Under the pieces are notes generated by a model. It searched no databases and was not told where the DNA came from. It was given only the letters and a program-made list of their open reading frames with translations. Shown piece by piece: positions 14,479 to 22,394 of a DNA stretch of 45,103 nucleotides (its first letter is position 1; every line of letters begins with the position of its first letter). Source of the DNA: Nanobdellota archaeon (GTDB lineage: Archaea > Nanobdellota > Nanobdellia > Pacearchaeales > GW2011-AR1); NCBI GenBank assembly GCA_030647965.1, contig JAUSIT010000034.1:1-45103 (forward strand), read 5' to 3'. Made by a program: the position numbers and the translations under genes.

Positions 14479-15159
14479 CTATCCAAAGATTAAACTTCCT
14501 TTAAATTTCTTTCCAGAAATAATATTTTCAATATCATTTAAACTTCCAGTAATATATGTTGGAATTTTATGTTCCATTATAATTTTTGAAGCATTTTGAT
14601 CAAGAACATAATGCTGACCTGCTTTAAATTTCATTTTATTTGCAGTTTCATAAAAGTTTTTCCAAGAAATATATTTTATAAATTTTGCATTTTTATTTGT
14701 TTTTGGATTTTTATCAAATATCCCTCGAACATTAGTTAGATTAATAAATGAAGTTTTCAAATAAGCAGCAAGATTTGCAGCAGTACCATCAGAAGTATTT
14801 TTTTCTTTATATCTTAAAGCCCCGCAAAAAACAATCTGGTTTTTTCTTAATAAATTTTTAACTTCATGCATATTATCTGGAATTGTTTCATTTGCTTCTT
14901 TTCCAATAATTTTAGTCATTAAGCTTGCATTTAATTTTGTTACATAAATTCCAATTAAAGATTGATTTTTTGTTTTCTGTCCTAATTTTTGAAGTGATTT
15001 AATATATCTTCTTGCAGTAGAACCTCCACCAGTCACAACAACAAATTTCTTAGATTTATGTCTTTCAATCATTTCTTTAAATTCTTTTAAGAAATTATAA
15101 TCAACTTCATTTGGCACAATTCTACTCCCGCCAAGACTAATCACCCACACTTTTTGCAT
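14479..15159 (-). CDS. pyrH: Uridylate kinase, archaeal type
   Basis: This 226-residue amino-acid-kinase-fold enzyme phosphorylates UMP to UDP. Seen: the N-terminal strand and glycine loop (VWVISLGGSRIVP), the second glycine motif VVVTGGGSTARRYI, the nucleotide-binding segment TSDGTAANLAAYLKTSFIN, NLTNVRGIFDKNPKTN, and the family ending QHYVLDQNASKIIMEHKIPT. Length is normal for the archaeal form. It is probably co-transcribed with rnp3 downstream. Other AAK-fold kinases are possible but the pattern fits UMP kinase best. Confidence 0.85.
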   Translation of the reverse strand: MQKVWVISLGGSRIVPNEVDYNFLKEFKEMIERHKSKKFVVVTGGGSTARRYIKSLQKLGQKTKNQSLIGIYVTKLNASLMTKIIGKEANETIPDNMHEVKNLLRKNQIVFCGALRYKEKNTSDGTAANLAAYLKTSFINLTNVRGIFDKNPKTNKNAKFIKYISWKNFYETANKMKFKAGQHYVLDQNASKIIMEHKIPTYITGSLNDIENIISGKKFKGSLIFG

Positions 15160-15219
15160 AATATCATAAAAGAAAATGTGTTTTTATAATTAACTAAGCG
15201 GTTAAATAAACTATCTGCC

Positions 15220-15411
15220 CAAAATGCAACTATGTTAAGATGATTTGTTCTAAAGAACAAGAATAAATGGAATCTTCTAGCGAAGATTATGATTAATTAA
15301 CTAATCCATAGGAGACGCAAAAAGTTTTACTCTTGCAATAAGTAACGCAAGATAAAAGAGTAAAACTTTTTCTAGGTGACTTAATATCTTAACGAAGTGC
15401 AATAATTAGTA
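15220..15411 (+). repeat. Multi-hairpin intergenic repeat (family 1), best complete copy
   Basis: The terminal inverted repeats ATGCAACTATGTTAAGAT (left) and ATCTTAACGAAGTGCAAT (right) enclose three arms: TTGTTC/GAACAA, ATCTTC-TAGC-GAAGAT and a long nested hairpin (15318-15372: AAAAAGTTTTACTCTT facing AAGAGTAAAACTTTTT, with an inner CTTGC/GCAAG). TTAATTAA and GGAGACG lie between arms. It fills most of the 278-bp gap between the start of pyrH and the end of the 15438 gene. Confidence 0.75.
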
Positions 15412-15437
15412 AATGTAAAGTTCATCAGTTTACTTAA

Positions 15438-15818
15438 CTAAATCTCTTCAATAGAATGGATTATTCTGCATTTTGCAAAAATACCCAATGTCCATCCATT
15501 ATCAGCTTTTTCTAAAGATAAAATTTTTTCAGGACTATAAATTCCAGGATCTCCAGAATACATTGCAGCCCCGCCTTCAAGCTCAATTCCTTCAAGCTCC
15601 CCTTTAGAATTTATTGAATAATGTCCATCTCTAAATCCGCCTTCAAGATTAGTTCTTATTATATCAAATTCTTTTAATAATCCCTTTTCAAACAAATATC
15701 TAAATGGAGTATCTCCATATACTAAAGGGTCTGCTCCGTTTTCATCCATATTAGCAATATATTTTTCTAAAGAACCATATTCTTTTATTGTTTCATTAAG
15801 CCAATTTTCAGTTCTCAT
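15438..15818 (-). CDS. Small acidic cytosolic protein, unrecognised
   Basis: This 126-residue protein has no signal or membrane segment. It begins with helices (LNETIKEYGSLEKYIANMD), and the second half is beta-rich with repeated Gly (FRDGHYSINSKGELEG, GGAAMYSGDPGIYSP). It ends in WTLGIFAKCRIIHSIEEI. The Gly/Asp turns could suggest a small beta domain, but I cannot name a family. It lies between two different repeat elements, so it appears to be a single-gene unit. Confidence 0.55.
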   Translation of the reverse strand: MRTENWLNETIKEYGSLEKYIANMDENGADPLVYGDTPFRYLFEKGLLKEFDIIRTNLEGGFRDGHYSINSKGELEGIELEGGAAMYSGDPGIYSPEKILSLEKADNGWTLGIFAKCRIIHSIEEI

Positions 15819-15860
15819 TAAAATATCACAAAATTTTTATTTAAAAGAATTTATATGTTT

Positions 15861-15949
15861 ACTTTATAGCAAAGGATATTGATTTTTCATCAGTTATGCC
15901 TTTGCTATTCAGGAAAAGACATAAAGAGCAAAATCTTTTACTTTATTGT
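15861..15949. repeat. Two-hairpin repeat (family 3), second copy
   Basis: ATAGCAAAGG pairs with CCTTTGCTAT (arm 1), then the linker TCAGGAAAAGA, then a second arm AAAAGA/TCTTTT and TACTTTAT. Relative to the copy at 41297, arm 1 differs in sequence but remains fully paired. Its right end overlaps the stop codon of the DUF357 gene. Confidence 0.55.
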
Positions 15950-16219
15950 AAACAACTTATCATCATTAACATCAAAAACTCCAAGCCTTACCCCCGAATC
16001 AATCCAGCCATGAGAATAATTTAGTGCAGCAAAAGCATTTACAAAATCTTCTTTTTTATGAAAATGATGAGCATCTGAAACATAATTTTCAGCCATTTCA
16101 ATTATCTCTTTTGCTTCTTTTTCTTTTCCTTTAATTATATTTTTCTTTACTTCTTTCAAAGCTTTTTCAGTCAAGCTAAAATACTTATTTAATTTTTCTA
16201 AAGTTATTTTGTCATTCAT
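15938..16219 (-). CDS. DUF357 family protein
   Basis: This 93-residue protein is all helical, with the family pattern EMAENYVSDAHHFHKKEDFV then NAFAALNYSHGWIDSGVRLG. I set the start at the ATG at 16219, one base after the upstream stop (TAAAATG context), rather than a far-upstream TTG or ATG that would overlap the previous gene by 80 bp. DUF357 proteins are small archaeal TPR-like helical proteins of unknown function. It is the last gene of a three-gene minus-strand operon starting at 17380. Confidence 0.8.
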   Translation of the reverse strand: MNDKITLEKLNKYFSLTEKALKEVKKNIIKGKEKEAKEIIEMAENYVSDAHHFHKKEDFVNAFAALNYSHGWIDSGVRLGVFDVNDDKLFTIK

Positions 16220-16220
16220 T

Positions 16221-16931
16221 TTAAAATCTCTGATTATAAACTGTGGAAAAATTTCCTTCCTTAAGATTTCGCTCTTTTTCCCAGGATTCCAATAAATCAA
16301 AAGGATTTTGTTTTTTTATTATAAATCTTGAACCAACAGTACTTGAAATAATTGAGTGAACTACAAAATTTTCAACAGCAACTCTGAAAAAACCCTCTAA
16401 TAAAGGAACTTTTGCTTCTGCAGAAATTATTTGTAAAATATCATTTATTTCATTAGGAGATAAACTAATTTTTGTGAATGTTTTTTGTCCATTTCTTATA
16501 ATAATAATATTCTTCCCAGCACCGGGACAATCAATAATTGACACACTAGGATCTTTTAAAAAAAAATCAATTTTTCCAAATTTTCCAGAAGGTACTAAAA
16601 AATTTCTAGGCGCAGGAGCAACAAAAGACTGTCTTTGAACTGTTAAATCCATTTTAGGATTTTGTGAAATAATCTGCATATTAGGAAGTGATTTTGGAAT
16701 TGGCAACGGCTCAATAAGCTTGCTAAAATCATATTTTTCAAGATCATCATTATCTAAAATACTAGAAGCGTATCCTGTCCTTTCAGAAATTTTTGGAACC
16801 AAATCAGCATTAATAACATCTTTTTTTTCATAAATAGTTGCTAATTTATTATAATAAATAGTTTTTAAAATAGCTAAAGTAAATGCTCTTACAAAAGGAG
16901 TATTTTCAAGTTCAATTGTCTTAGAAATCAT
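16221..16931 (-). CDS. Unrecognised 236-residue cytosolic protein, middle gene of the DUF357 operon
   Basis: The N-terminal half is helical (TIELENTPFVRAFTLAILKT) then Pro-rich and loosely structured (LIEPLPIPKSLPN, SFVAPAPRNFLVP). The C-terminal half looks like a compact domain (GKIDFFLKDPSVSIIDCPGA, then ISLSPNEINDILQIISAEAK). DCPGAGKN is only superficially like a P-loop, since it lacks GKS/T. The start overlaps the upstream gene by 4 bp (ATGA), so the pair is translated together. I have no function for it; proteins of this shape appear beside DUF357-like genes in related archaea, as far as I recall, without annotation. Confidence 0.6.
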   Translation of the reverse strand: MISKTIELENTPFVRAFTLAILKTIYYNKLATIYEKKDVINADLVPKISERTGYASSILDNDDLEKYDFSKLIEPLPIPKSLPNMQIISQNPKMDLTVQRQSFVAPAPRNFLVPSGKFGKIDFFLKDPSVSIIDCPGAGKNIIIIRNGQKTFTKISLSPNEINDILQIISAEAKVPLLEGFFRVAVENFVVHSIISSTVGSRFIIKKQNPFDLLESWEKERNLKEGNFSTVYNQRF

Positions 16932-17380
16932 ATTCTTGGAAGTGGCCTAGGATTTTGTGTTTCCTTAGGTGCGTTCATCTCTGAAGGAAAATTAAAAGAA
17001 GGTGTAGTCATTGAATCACTAGAACTTGTTCTTAATTGATCTTCAATTAATATTAATCCTTTTGCAATTGTTTTATTTTGATCAAGCAAAGAATCAATTT
17101 TATTTAACAAATCTTTATTTCCCTTATCAGAAGTTTCTTTTACAAAGCTTCTCGCAGATAATTCAAAAATTTCAAGCAACTTTACCATTTGATCTGTTAA
17201 ATTCTCAAATTTTATAGACATATTAGTCATTGCTTTTTGTAATCCAACAAAATTTTCAATTAATAATTCTTGAGTTTCTATTTGAGATAATTTTTTTTGA
17301 GAAGTTTTATTATGTTTTTTATGAGGGCCTTCAATATCCTCATCCATTATAGAACTATTCATTTCACCTTTTTCTTTCAT
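16928..17380 (-). CDS. Coiled-coil protein, first gene of the DUF357 operon
   Basis: This protein has 150 residues. A polar, charged N terminus (residues 1-30) precedes a long amphipathic helix region (SQIETQELLIENFVGLQKAM to about residue 120) with heptad-like leucines and isoleucines, and ends with a Ser/Pro/Asn-rich tail. A TATA box TTTATAAATA lies 20-30 bp before the ATG, indicating a leaderless mRNA. It probably partners the following gene, overlapped by 4 bp. No family is recognised. Confidence 0.6.
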   Translation of the reverse strand: MKEKGEMNSSIMDEDIEGPHKKHNKTSQKKLSQIETQELLIENFVGLQKAMTNMSIKFENLTDQMVKLLEIFELSARSFVKETSDKGNKDLLNKIDSLLDQNKTIAKGLILIEDQLRTSSSDSMTTPSFNFPSEMNAPKETQNPRPLPRI

Positions 17381-17437
17381 AAAATCTTTAGGTCAACATT
17401 ATTTATAAAGATTTCTTATTGGGTTTTTAGAAAAATA

Positions 17438-17526
17438 TGGGGTCAGGAGGACTCGAACCCCCATCAAGCGGTGTCTCACAAATAAATTTGCTGGAGCCGC
17501 TTATTCTACCTTTGAACTATGACCCC
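17438..17526 (-). tRNA. trnW: tRNA-Trp (CCA) with an 18-nt intron
   Basis: Acceptor GGGGTCA/TGACCCC pairs perfectly; the discriminator is A and there is no encoded CCA. The anticodon stem AGCGG/CCGCT closes CT-CCA-G, with the intron at 17473-17490 right after position 37. The T arm is GGGGG-TTCGAGT-CCTCC. Unlike the Thr, His and Leu genes here, its 3' end is not followed by repeated tRNA-end copies. Confidence 0.93.
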
Positions 17527-17570
17527 GATAGAAAACCATAATCTTGTTAATTTTTAAACTTTTATTTGAT

Positions 17571-18245
17571 TTATAAATTCTTAATATCTTCAATCTCACC
17601 AGAAGAAATAGAAGTTCCTGTATATTTTACAGCATATAAAATAGAGTCTAACAACGTTTTATCTTTTTTTAGATCTAATAAATCTCTTTCATATGCAAGA
17701 TATAATAATTCAGCAGAGCGTATAAATCTAAAATCTTTTAAATTTTTTAATTTGTTATTATCAACACTAACAGAAGAATGAAGTTTTTTTTCAAATATCT
17801 TTTTTAAATTTTCAGGATTTTCAACAAGCAGCCTTGTTGTTCTTTCATCAATAACAATAACATTATCGCATTTGCATAAATTTGAAAAAGCAAGACATGA
17901 AGTCTCTGCATTATGAATCAAATTAATATTTGTTCCAAGACTTTTAAAAGAACTATTTGCAATATCTAAAAGTCTTGCAGTTTCTTTTTCAAGCTGACCA
18001 TTAGAAATAAAATCAGAAGAAAGTTTTAAAATTCCTCTCTCAAGCAAATCTTTTATCCTTACTCCTTCAAATTCATATCTTTTAATTTTTAATGGCTTAT
18101 CAATAACTTCTGCCTTTACACTAGGTGTAATAATAAATTCTCCATTAAAATCTTTTTTTAACTTTTCCAAAATACCTAAAAGCCCATTCATTGTTAATGA
18201 AATTAAAGGCCCTGCATCAAAAACTAAATACTTTTTGGACTTCAT
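17571..18245 (-). CDS. PIN-domain-like protein
   Basis: This 224-residue protein starts with the PIN nuclease opening KKYLVFDAGPLISLTMNG (Asp at residue 9). A central acidic motif follows (ITPSVKAEVID) and then HNAETSCLAFSNLCKCDNVI-VIDERTTRLLVEN, where the Glu of AE and the Asp of VIDE align with the PIN metal ligands. It is longer than a VapC toxin, so it may be a housekeeping RNase. It overlaps the upstream HTH gene by 4 bp (ATGA) and forms a two-gene operon with it, an arrangement that could be antitoxin-like or functional pairing. Confidence 0.7.
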   Translation of the reverse strand: MKSKKYLVFDAGPLISLTMNGLLGILEKLKKDFNGEFIITPSVKAEVIDKPLKIKRYEFEGVRIKDLLERGILKLSSDFISNGQLEKETARLLDIANSSFKSLGTNINLIHNAETSCLAFSNLCKCDNVIVIDERTTRLLVENPENLKKIFEKKLHSSVSVDNNKLKNLKDFRFIRSAELLYLAYERDLLDLKKDKTLLDSILYAVKYTGTSISSGEIEDIKNL

Positions 18246-18805
18246 TTTGCAAAAATATCTTCTACAAATTTAATTCTTTTTTTTATTGGCAATCCTTCAT
18301 TTAATCTAGCTTCGCTTACTGTTGATTGACCGATATAAGAAGACAAATCCCATAGACTAATTCCTAAAACCTCTGCAGTTCTTTCTGAACTTAACCCGTG
18401 TTCATACATTTTAAATGCTTTATTTATTTCTGCTTTTTGAAAAATATCCCTAATATATTCAGATAAATGTCCTGAAATTTTATTTATTGAATTTCTTATT
18501 TTTCCAACACTCTCCCTAAATTTTTCTATATCTTTTTTCTCAAGTGCTTTTATAGCAATATCTAAATTAATCAAAAAACTTTTGAAAAATTCATCCCAGT
18601 CAGGCATTTGTTTATAATTTTCTCTTTCCATTATTTTACCCAAAGAATAAACTAAAACAGCAGTAATGATATTATCTGGATCTTGATAAACAGTTGCAGT
18701 ATGAACTGTCTGATCTGAAAGAAGTTTTATTTTATAGAAATCATTATCATTTAATGCTTTTCTTGTCTCTTTTAAAATCCTCAGTATATTCTCAGCCTCT
18801 TGCAT
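18242..18805 (-). CDS. Helical protein with C-terminal HTH, partner of the PIN protein
   Basis: This 187-residue protein has an N-terminal helical region (ILRILKETRKALNDNDFYKI ... DQTVHTATVYQDPDNIITAV) that looks like a four-helix bundle, and a C-terminal helix-turn-helix (SSERTAEVLGISLWDLSSYI). The conserved KALNDNDFYKIK plus HT suggests an archaeal family always paired with PIN proteins, but I know no name. TATTTAAATA lies about 25 bp upstream of the ATG. It probably regulates or restrains the PIN protein; that is inference. Confidence 0.65.
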   Translation of the reverse strand: MQEAENILRILKETRKALNDNDFYKIKLLSDQTVHTATVYQDPDNIITAVLVYSLGKIMERENYKQMPDWDEFFKSFLINLDIAIKALEKKDIEKFRESVGKIRNSINKISGHLSEYIRDIFQKAEINKAFKMYEHGLSSERTAEVLGISLWDLSSYIGQSTVSEARLNEGLPIKKRIKFVEDIFAK

Positions 18806-18842
18806 AGAGATAATAAGAAAATAGATTATTTAAATATTAGTT

Positions 18843-19202
18843 TTATTTTATATCATTCAAAAAATGTTTAGGCAATATCCCTGTTTCTGCCAATATTTCA
18901 AGCCCATAATTCTCTCTGATTAATTCAACAGCTTTTTTGGCTTTTTGCATTTCATTGATTATAACTATTGAATCTATAATATTATCAGATTCTTCTAATT
19001 CTGATTTTAGTATTCCCTGATATCTATCTAACGAATAATTACAGGTTAAATTATATTCTTCAAAAAGATTAGTATATTCTTTCATCCCAGATGAAATTAT
19101 AAATTCTGCAAAAGATTCTTCTTCTAATTTTAATTCAAGTTTATTAGTTATAACTTTATATCCCACAACTTGATCATTTATCTTTGAAAAGTTAAGAGCC
19201 AT
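18843..19202 (-). CDS. Small cytosolic protein, unrecognised
   Basis: This 119-residue protein starts at the ATG at 19202; a longer frame to 19235 would cover the TATA box TTTATAAATA (19223-19232). It has a mixed alpha/beta composition, with a beta stretch near QVVGYKVITNKLELKLEEES and a helical C terminus (MQKAKKAVELIRENYGLEIL). One cysteine. It lies divergent from the PIN gene at 19254. No family is recognised. Confidence 0.5.
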   Translation of the reverse strand: MALNFSKINDQVVGYKVITNKLELKLEEESFAEFIISSGMKEYTNLFEEYNLTCNYSLDRYQGILKSELEESDNIIDSIVIINEMQKAKKAVELIRENYGLEILAETGILPKHFLNDIK

Positions 19203-19253
19203 AAATAAAAGCAAAATGAAATTATTTATAAACATTTATGGACTAGGATATGT

Positions 19254-19625
19254 ATGGACATAATACTTGACACCAATTTTATAATAACCTGTTTAAACCA
19301 AAAAATAGATTTTGTAAATTTAGCAAATGAATTATTTGATAAAGAAATCAACTGGGTTTTACCTCTAGAAGTCAAACAAGAGCTTGAAAAAATAAGCCAA
19401 ACCAAACTAAAAGACAGCAGAACAGCAGCTCTTGCCTTGCAATTCTTAAAACAGGTTAAAATCAGAGAGATAATACTTCATAACAAAAATACAGATAATG
19501 GCCTTGTAAACTACCTTAAAACAGATAATAAGGCTGTTCTGGCAACTTTAGATAATGGCCTTAAGAAAAGGGTAACTAACAGAATTTTAAGGGTAAAGGG
19601 CAAAAAAATGCTAGAAATTCTATAA
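19254..19625 (+). CDS. PIN-domain nuclease, Fcf1/VapC-like
   Basis: This 123-residue single PIN domain begins MDIILDTNFIITCLNQK (catalytic Asp at residue 6), with LPLEVKQELEKISQ (Glu) and NKAVLATLDNGLKKRV carrying the distal Asp in the pattern ATLDxxLKxR shared with archaeal Fcf1/Utp24-like rRNA-processing nucleases. No antitoxin is adjacent. It precedes rpo7 by 52 bp on the same strand, a place where archaea often keep this gene, which favours a housekeeping RNA-processing role. Confidence 0.78.
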   Translation: MDIILDTNFIITCLNQKIDFVNLANELFDKEINWVLPLEVKQELEKISQTKLKDSRTAALALQFLKQVKIREIILHNKNTDNGLVNYLKTDNKAVLATLDNGLKKRVTNRILRVKGKKMLEIL

Positions 19626-19677
19626 AATCCCCTAAAAAACAAAGTTTTATAAAGGAAATTTTTCTTTAGAAAATAAG

Positions 19678-20286
19678 ATGTTCTATTTAGCTGAAGTCGA
19701 GGATTATGTAAGAGTTGAACCAAAGCTTTTTGGGTTACACACAGCTGACGCTGTAAAAGAACAACTAAATAAAAGTTACAAAGATTTTCAAGATAAAGAA
19801 ATTGGAACAGTAGTTGATGTTTTAGAAGTTGTAGAAGTTTCAGACGGAATTATTATTCCAGATGATGGCGCTGCATATTATAAATCAAAATTCAAATTAA
19901 TTGTCTTTAAACCAGAGTTACAAGAATTAGTCTATGGAACAATTGACGAAATTACAAATTTTGGAGCTTTTATAAATTTGGGAGTTATAAAAGGAATGAT
20001 TCATATCTCTCAAACAATGGAAGATTTTGTTTCATTTTCAAAATCAGGTTCACTAACTGGTAAAGACGGTAAAAAGAGCATCAATATTAAAGATAATTGT
20101 ATGGCAAGAATTGTAGCAGTTTCATATAAAGGAGAAGAACCTAAAAGAGGATTAACAATGAGACAGCCAGGATTAGGAAAAATAGAATGGCTTAAAGCAG
20201 AAAAAGAAAAAGAAAAAATAAAAAAATCTATACCTAAAGCTAAAGAAGAAAAAAAAGAAAAAGCACCTAAGGAGAAGAAAAAATAA
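19678..20286 (+). CDS. rpo7: RNA polymerase subunit Rpo7 (RpoE1) with lysine-rich tail
   Basis: This protein has 202 residues. The N-terminal RNP-like domain (MFYLAEVEDYVRVEPKLFG) and the S1/OB domain (VYGTIDEITNFGAFINLGVI, GMIHISQ) identify the stalk subunit that pairs with Rpo4 and binds emerging RNA. The last 35 residues (KAEKEKEKIKKSIPKAKEE and on) are a Lys/Glu tail not part of the usual fold. The cluster Rpo7-Spt4-S24e-S27ae is a classic archaeal operon. Genes follow within 10 bp. Confidence 0.95.
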   Translation: MFYLAEVEDYVRVEPKLFGLHTADAVKEQLNKSYKDFQDKEIGTVVDVLEVVEVSDGIIIPDDGAAYYKSKFKLIVFKPELQELVYGTIDEITNFGAFINLGVIKGMIHISQTMEDFVSFSKSGSLTGKDGKKSINIKDNCMARIVAVSYKGEEPKRGLTMRQPGLGKIEWLKAEKEKEKIKKSIPKAKEEKKEKAPKEKKK

Positions 20287-20295
20287 AAATTAAAA

Positions 20296-20484
20296 ATGGT
20301 AAAAGAAAAAGCATGTTCAACTTGTAAGATATTATATGAAGGACAAAGATGCCCTATTTGCAATGAAACTACTTTTACAGAATCATTTAAAGGAAGAGTT
20401 AGAGTATTTAATCCTGAAGAATCAGAAGTTGCAAAAGAAATGAAAATAACACTAAAAGGAGAATATGCAATAAAAACAAAATAA
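20296..20484 (+). CDS. spt4: Transcription elongation factor Spt4 (RpoE2)
   Basis: This 62-residue zinc-ribbon protein has CSTC (residues 7-10) and CPIC (residues 19-22), then TESFKGRVRVFNPEESEVAK, as in archaeal Spt4. It pairs with Spt5 to hold the RNA polymerase clamp closed during elongation. It starts 9 bp after rpo7 and ends one base before the S24e start. Confidence 0.93.
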   Translation: MVKEKACSTCKILYEGQRCPICNETTFTESFKGRVRVFNPEESEVAKEMKITLKGEYAIKTK

Positions 20485-20485
20485 A

Positions 20486-20779
20486 ATGGAATACAAAATA
20501 ATAAAACAAACTAAAAATCCTTTTTTAAACAGGGAAGAAATAATGATAGAAATAAAATCAGATTCAAACCCGTCTTATGATGAAATTAAAAAAGAATTAA
20601 AAAAAGATAATGAATTAACTATTGTTAAAAGAATACAAAGCAATTTTGGAAGGAAAACATTTGAAGCAGAAATATTTGTTTATGGATCAAAAGAATCAAA
20701 AGATAATGTTGAAAAAATAGCAAGAAAACAAAAAAAGAAATTAGAAGAAGAAGCTAAAGCAAACGAGGGGGCTAAATAA
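20486..20779 (+). CDS. rps24e: Ribosomal protein S24e
   Basis: This protein has 97 residues. The opening YKIIKQTKNPFLNREEIMIE and the central LTIVKRIQSNFGRKTFEAEI followed by FVYGSKE are the family signature. It is a small-subunit protein binding near the 16S 5' domain. It is followed by S27ae 10 bp downstream in the same operon. Confidence 0.95.
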   Translation: MEYKIIKQTKNPFLNREEIMIEIKSDSNPSYDEIKKELKKDNELTIVKRIQSNFGRKTFEAEIFVYGSKESKDNVEKIARKQKKKLEEEAKANEGAK

Positions 20780-20789
20780 ATTTCTTACA

Positions 20790-20993
20790 ATGGCAATAAA
20801 AGCAAAAATAAAAGGAAAAAAGAAAAAAAAGAACAAACCAACTAGTAAGAAATATACAAAATATAAAATTGAAGGTGGCAAACTTATCAGAGAAAAATCA
20901 TGCCCAAGATGCGGCCCAGGAATATTTCTTTCATTAGGTTCAGGAAGACAGTATTGTGGCAAATGCCATTTCACAGATTTCTCAAAAAGCTAA
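20790..20993 (+). CDS. rps27ae: Ribosomal protein S27ae
   Basis: This 67-residue protein has a very basic N terminus (KAKIKGKKKKKNKPTSKKY) and the zinc ribbon CPRCGPG ... YCGKCH. It is the last gene of the Rpo7 operon. No ubiquitin fusion is present, as usual in archaea. Confidence 0.95.
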   Translation: MAIKAKIKGKKKKKNKPTSKKYTKYKIEGGKLIREKSCPRCGPGIFLSLGSGRQYCGKCHFTDFSKS

Positions 20994-21019
20994 GATTTTA
21001 TATTAGGCGAATTCTAAGA

Positions 21020-21185
21020 TTTTCATACAACTGCTCTAAAATAGTTTGCTTTAACAAGTAATTATACTAAGATTGTCTAGCGAAAATATCTACAATTAAT
21101 TAATTGATTGGGGGAGCTGCTAAGCGACCATAAAATAATGCGAAGCACAATATAGTAGTTGGTTTAAGTTAGACGATTTAGAACT
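21020..21185 (+). repeat. Multi-hairpin intergenic repeat (family 1), diverged copy without the long nested hairpin
   Basis: Recognisable parts in order: CATACAACTGCTCTAAAATA and AGTTTGCTT (left end), TCTAGCGA (arm-2 loop), TTAATTAATTGATTG, GGGGAGCTGCTAAGCGACC, and GCGAAGCACAATA (right end). The arms are less well paired than in other copies. It follows S27ae immediately. Confidence 0.5.
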
Positions 21186-21209
21186 TTTTCTATAGAATTA
21201 AATTATTAA

Positions 21210-21452
21210 AAAGAGCAGTACAAATATTAAAAAATATTAGCTAATAATCTGCTCAAAAACTCTTTTTGTTTTATAATGTTAAAAATGATGAATCGCTTTT
21301 TTAGAGCATTTTTAATCATCCTAAAAATCCATAAGATTTTTTTGATAAATCTCCTTTAATTAAAATTAATTATCAATTAATAACCCTGGAAGAGGCTCCT
21401 AGAGCGTTCAAAAAGATGCCCTATTCGCCTCTTCTGGGGAAAAAGAGGTGAT
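21210..21452. ncRNA. Hairpin-rich gene-free stretch, possible structured RNA
   Basis: Four good hairpins follow one another: AAAAAGAGCAG facing CTGCTC and CTCTTTTT (21212-21272), TTAAAAATG/CATTTTTAA (21280-21320), AAAAATC/GATTTTT (21324-21344), and a GC-richer one with GAAGAGGC/GCCTCTTC (21390-21440). On the minus strand a TATA-like TTTAAATA (21473-21481) lies about 25 bp before the hairpin block, which would make a minus-strand transcript. Strand and class are uncertain; no known RNA family motif was recognised. Confidence 0.35.
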
Positions 21453-21569
21453 AATAATTAAACAAAAAAAGAGTATTTAAACCTTTCGATTATGTTGTAA
21501 CTAGCTAATGACAGCACAAAACAACAGCACTTTAAAAATGTTTATTAATCAATCAAATATAAATGGATT

Positions 21570-22394
21570 ATGGGTGAAAAAAAAGAGGAATTAAATTCAA
21601 AAATTAATCAATCCCAATTTTATGATCTTATTACAAAAGACGATTTAAGCTGGCAGACAATTATTTATGATTTAATCAGAACAGAACAGCTTGATCCATG
21701 GGATATTGATATAAAAATTTTAGCAGATAGATACTTACAAATTATGCAAGAAATAGAAGAAATAAATTTTTTTGTTTCTTCAAAAGTTCTTTTAGCATGT
21801 TCCTTACTTTTAAGATTAAAATCAGAAATTCTAATCAACGATTATATACAAAGTTTAAACGAAGCACTATATGGAAAAAAAGAAGAGAAAAAATATGACT
21901 ATGGAAGAATTGAAATAGATGAAGATGAAATTCCGATTTTAATACCAAGAACTCCTTTAGCAAGATTAAAAAAAGTTACACTGCCAGAATTAATGTCTGC
22001 ATTAAATAAAGCAATTGAAACAGAAAATAGAAGAATAAAAAAAGAGATAAAAGTAAAACAAGCAGAAAAATCTGCTTTAGTTGTTCTCCCAAGATCAGAT
22101 AGAATTCCTTTAAAAACAAGAATAGGAGATATTTATTGTGTTATTAAAGGATATTTTACAACTCCTGAAAAATCAAGAATGGCATATTCAGAATTAGCTC
22201 CAACTCGAACTGAAAAATTAAGTTCATTTCTTCCAATTCTCCATTTATCTAATCAAGAAAGAGTATATCTAGCACAAGACAATCATTTTGAAGAAATATA
22301 TATGACTTTAGAAAGAACTAAAGAAGAGCTTGAAAAAATAAGAATAGAAATGGAAGAAATTGCAATAGAAGATGCGAAGATTAAGGAAGATTAA
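21570..22394 (+). CDS. scpA: Segregation and condensation protein A (ScpA)
   Basis: This 274-residue kleisin bridges the two SMC heads. The N-terminal domain carries the family motif QTIIYDLIRTEQLDPWDIDI and LADRYLQIMQEIEEINFFV, followed by LLACSLLLRLKSEIL, and the C-terminal winged helix region includes FLPILHLSNQERVYLAQDNH. It works with the SMC protein encoded at 27167-30034; no scpB is visible here. The 3' end overlaps the convergent hisS by 4 bp. Confidence 0.92.
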   Translation: MGEKKEELNSKINQSQFYDLITKDDLSWQTIIYDLIRTEQLDPWDIDIKILADRYLQIMQEIEEINFFVSSKVLLACSLLLRLKSEILINDYIQSLNEALYGKKEEKKYDYGRIEIDEDEIPILIPRTPLARLKKVTLPELMSALNKAIETENRRIKKEIKVKQAEKSALVVLPRSDRIPLKTRIGDIYCVIKGYFTTPEKSRMAYSELAPTRTEKLSSFLPILHLSNQERVYLAQDNHFEEIYMTLERTKEELEKIRIEMEEIAIEDAKIKED

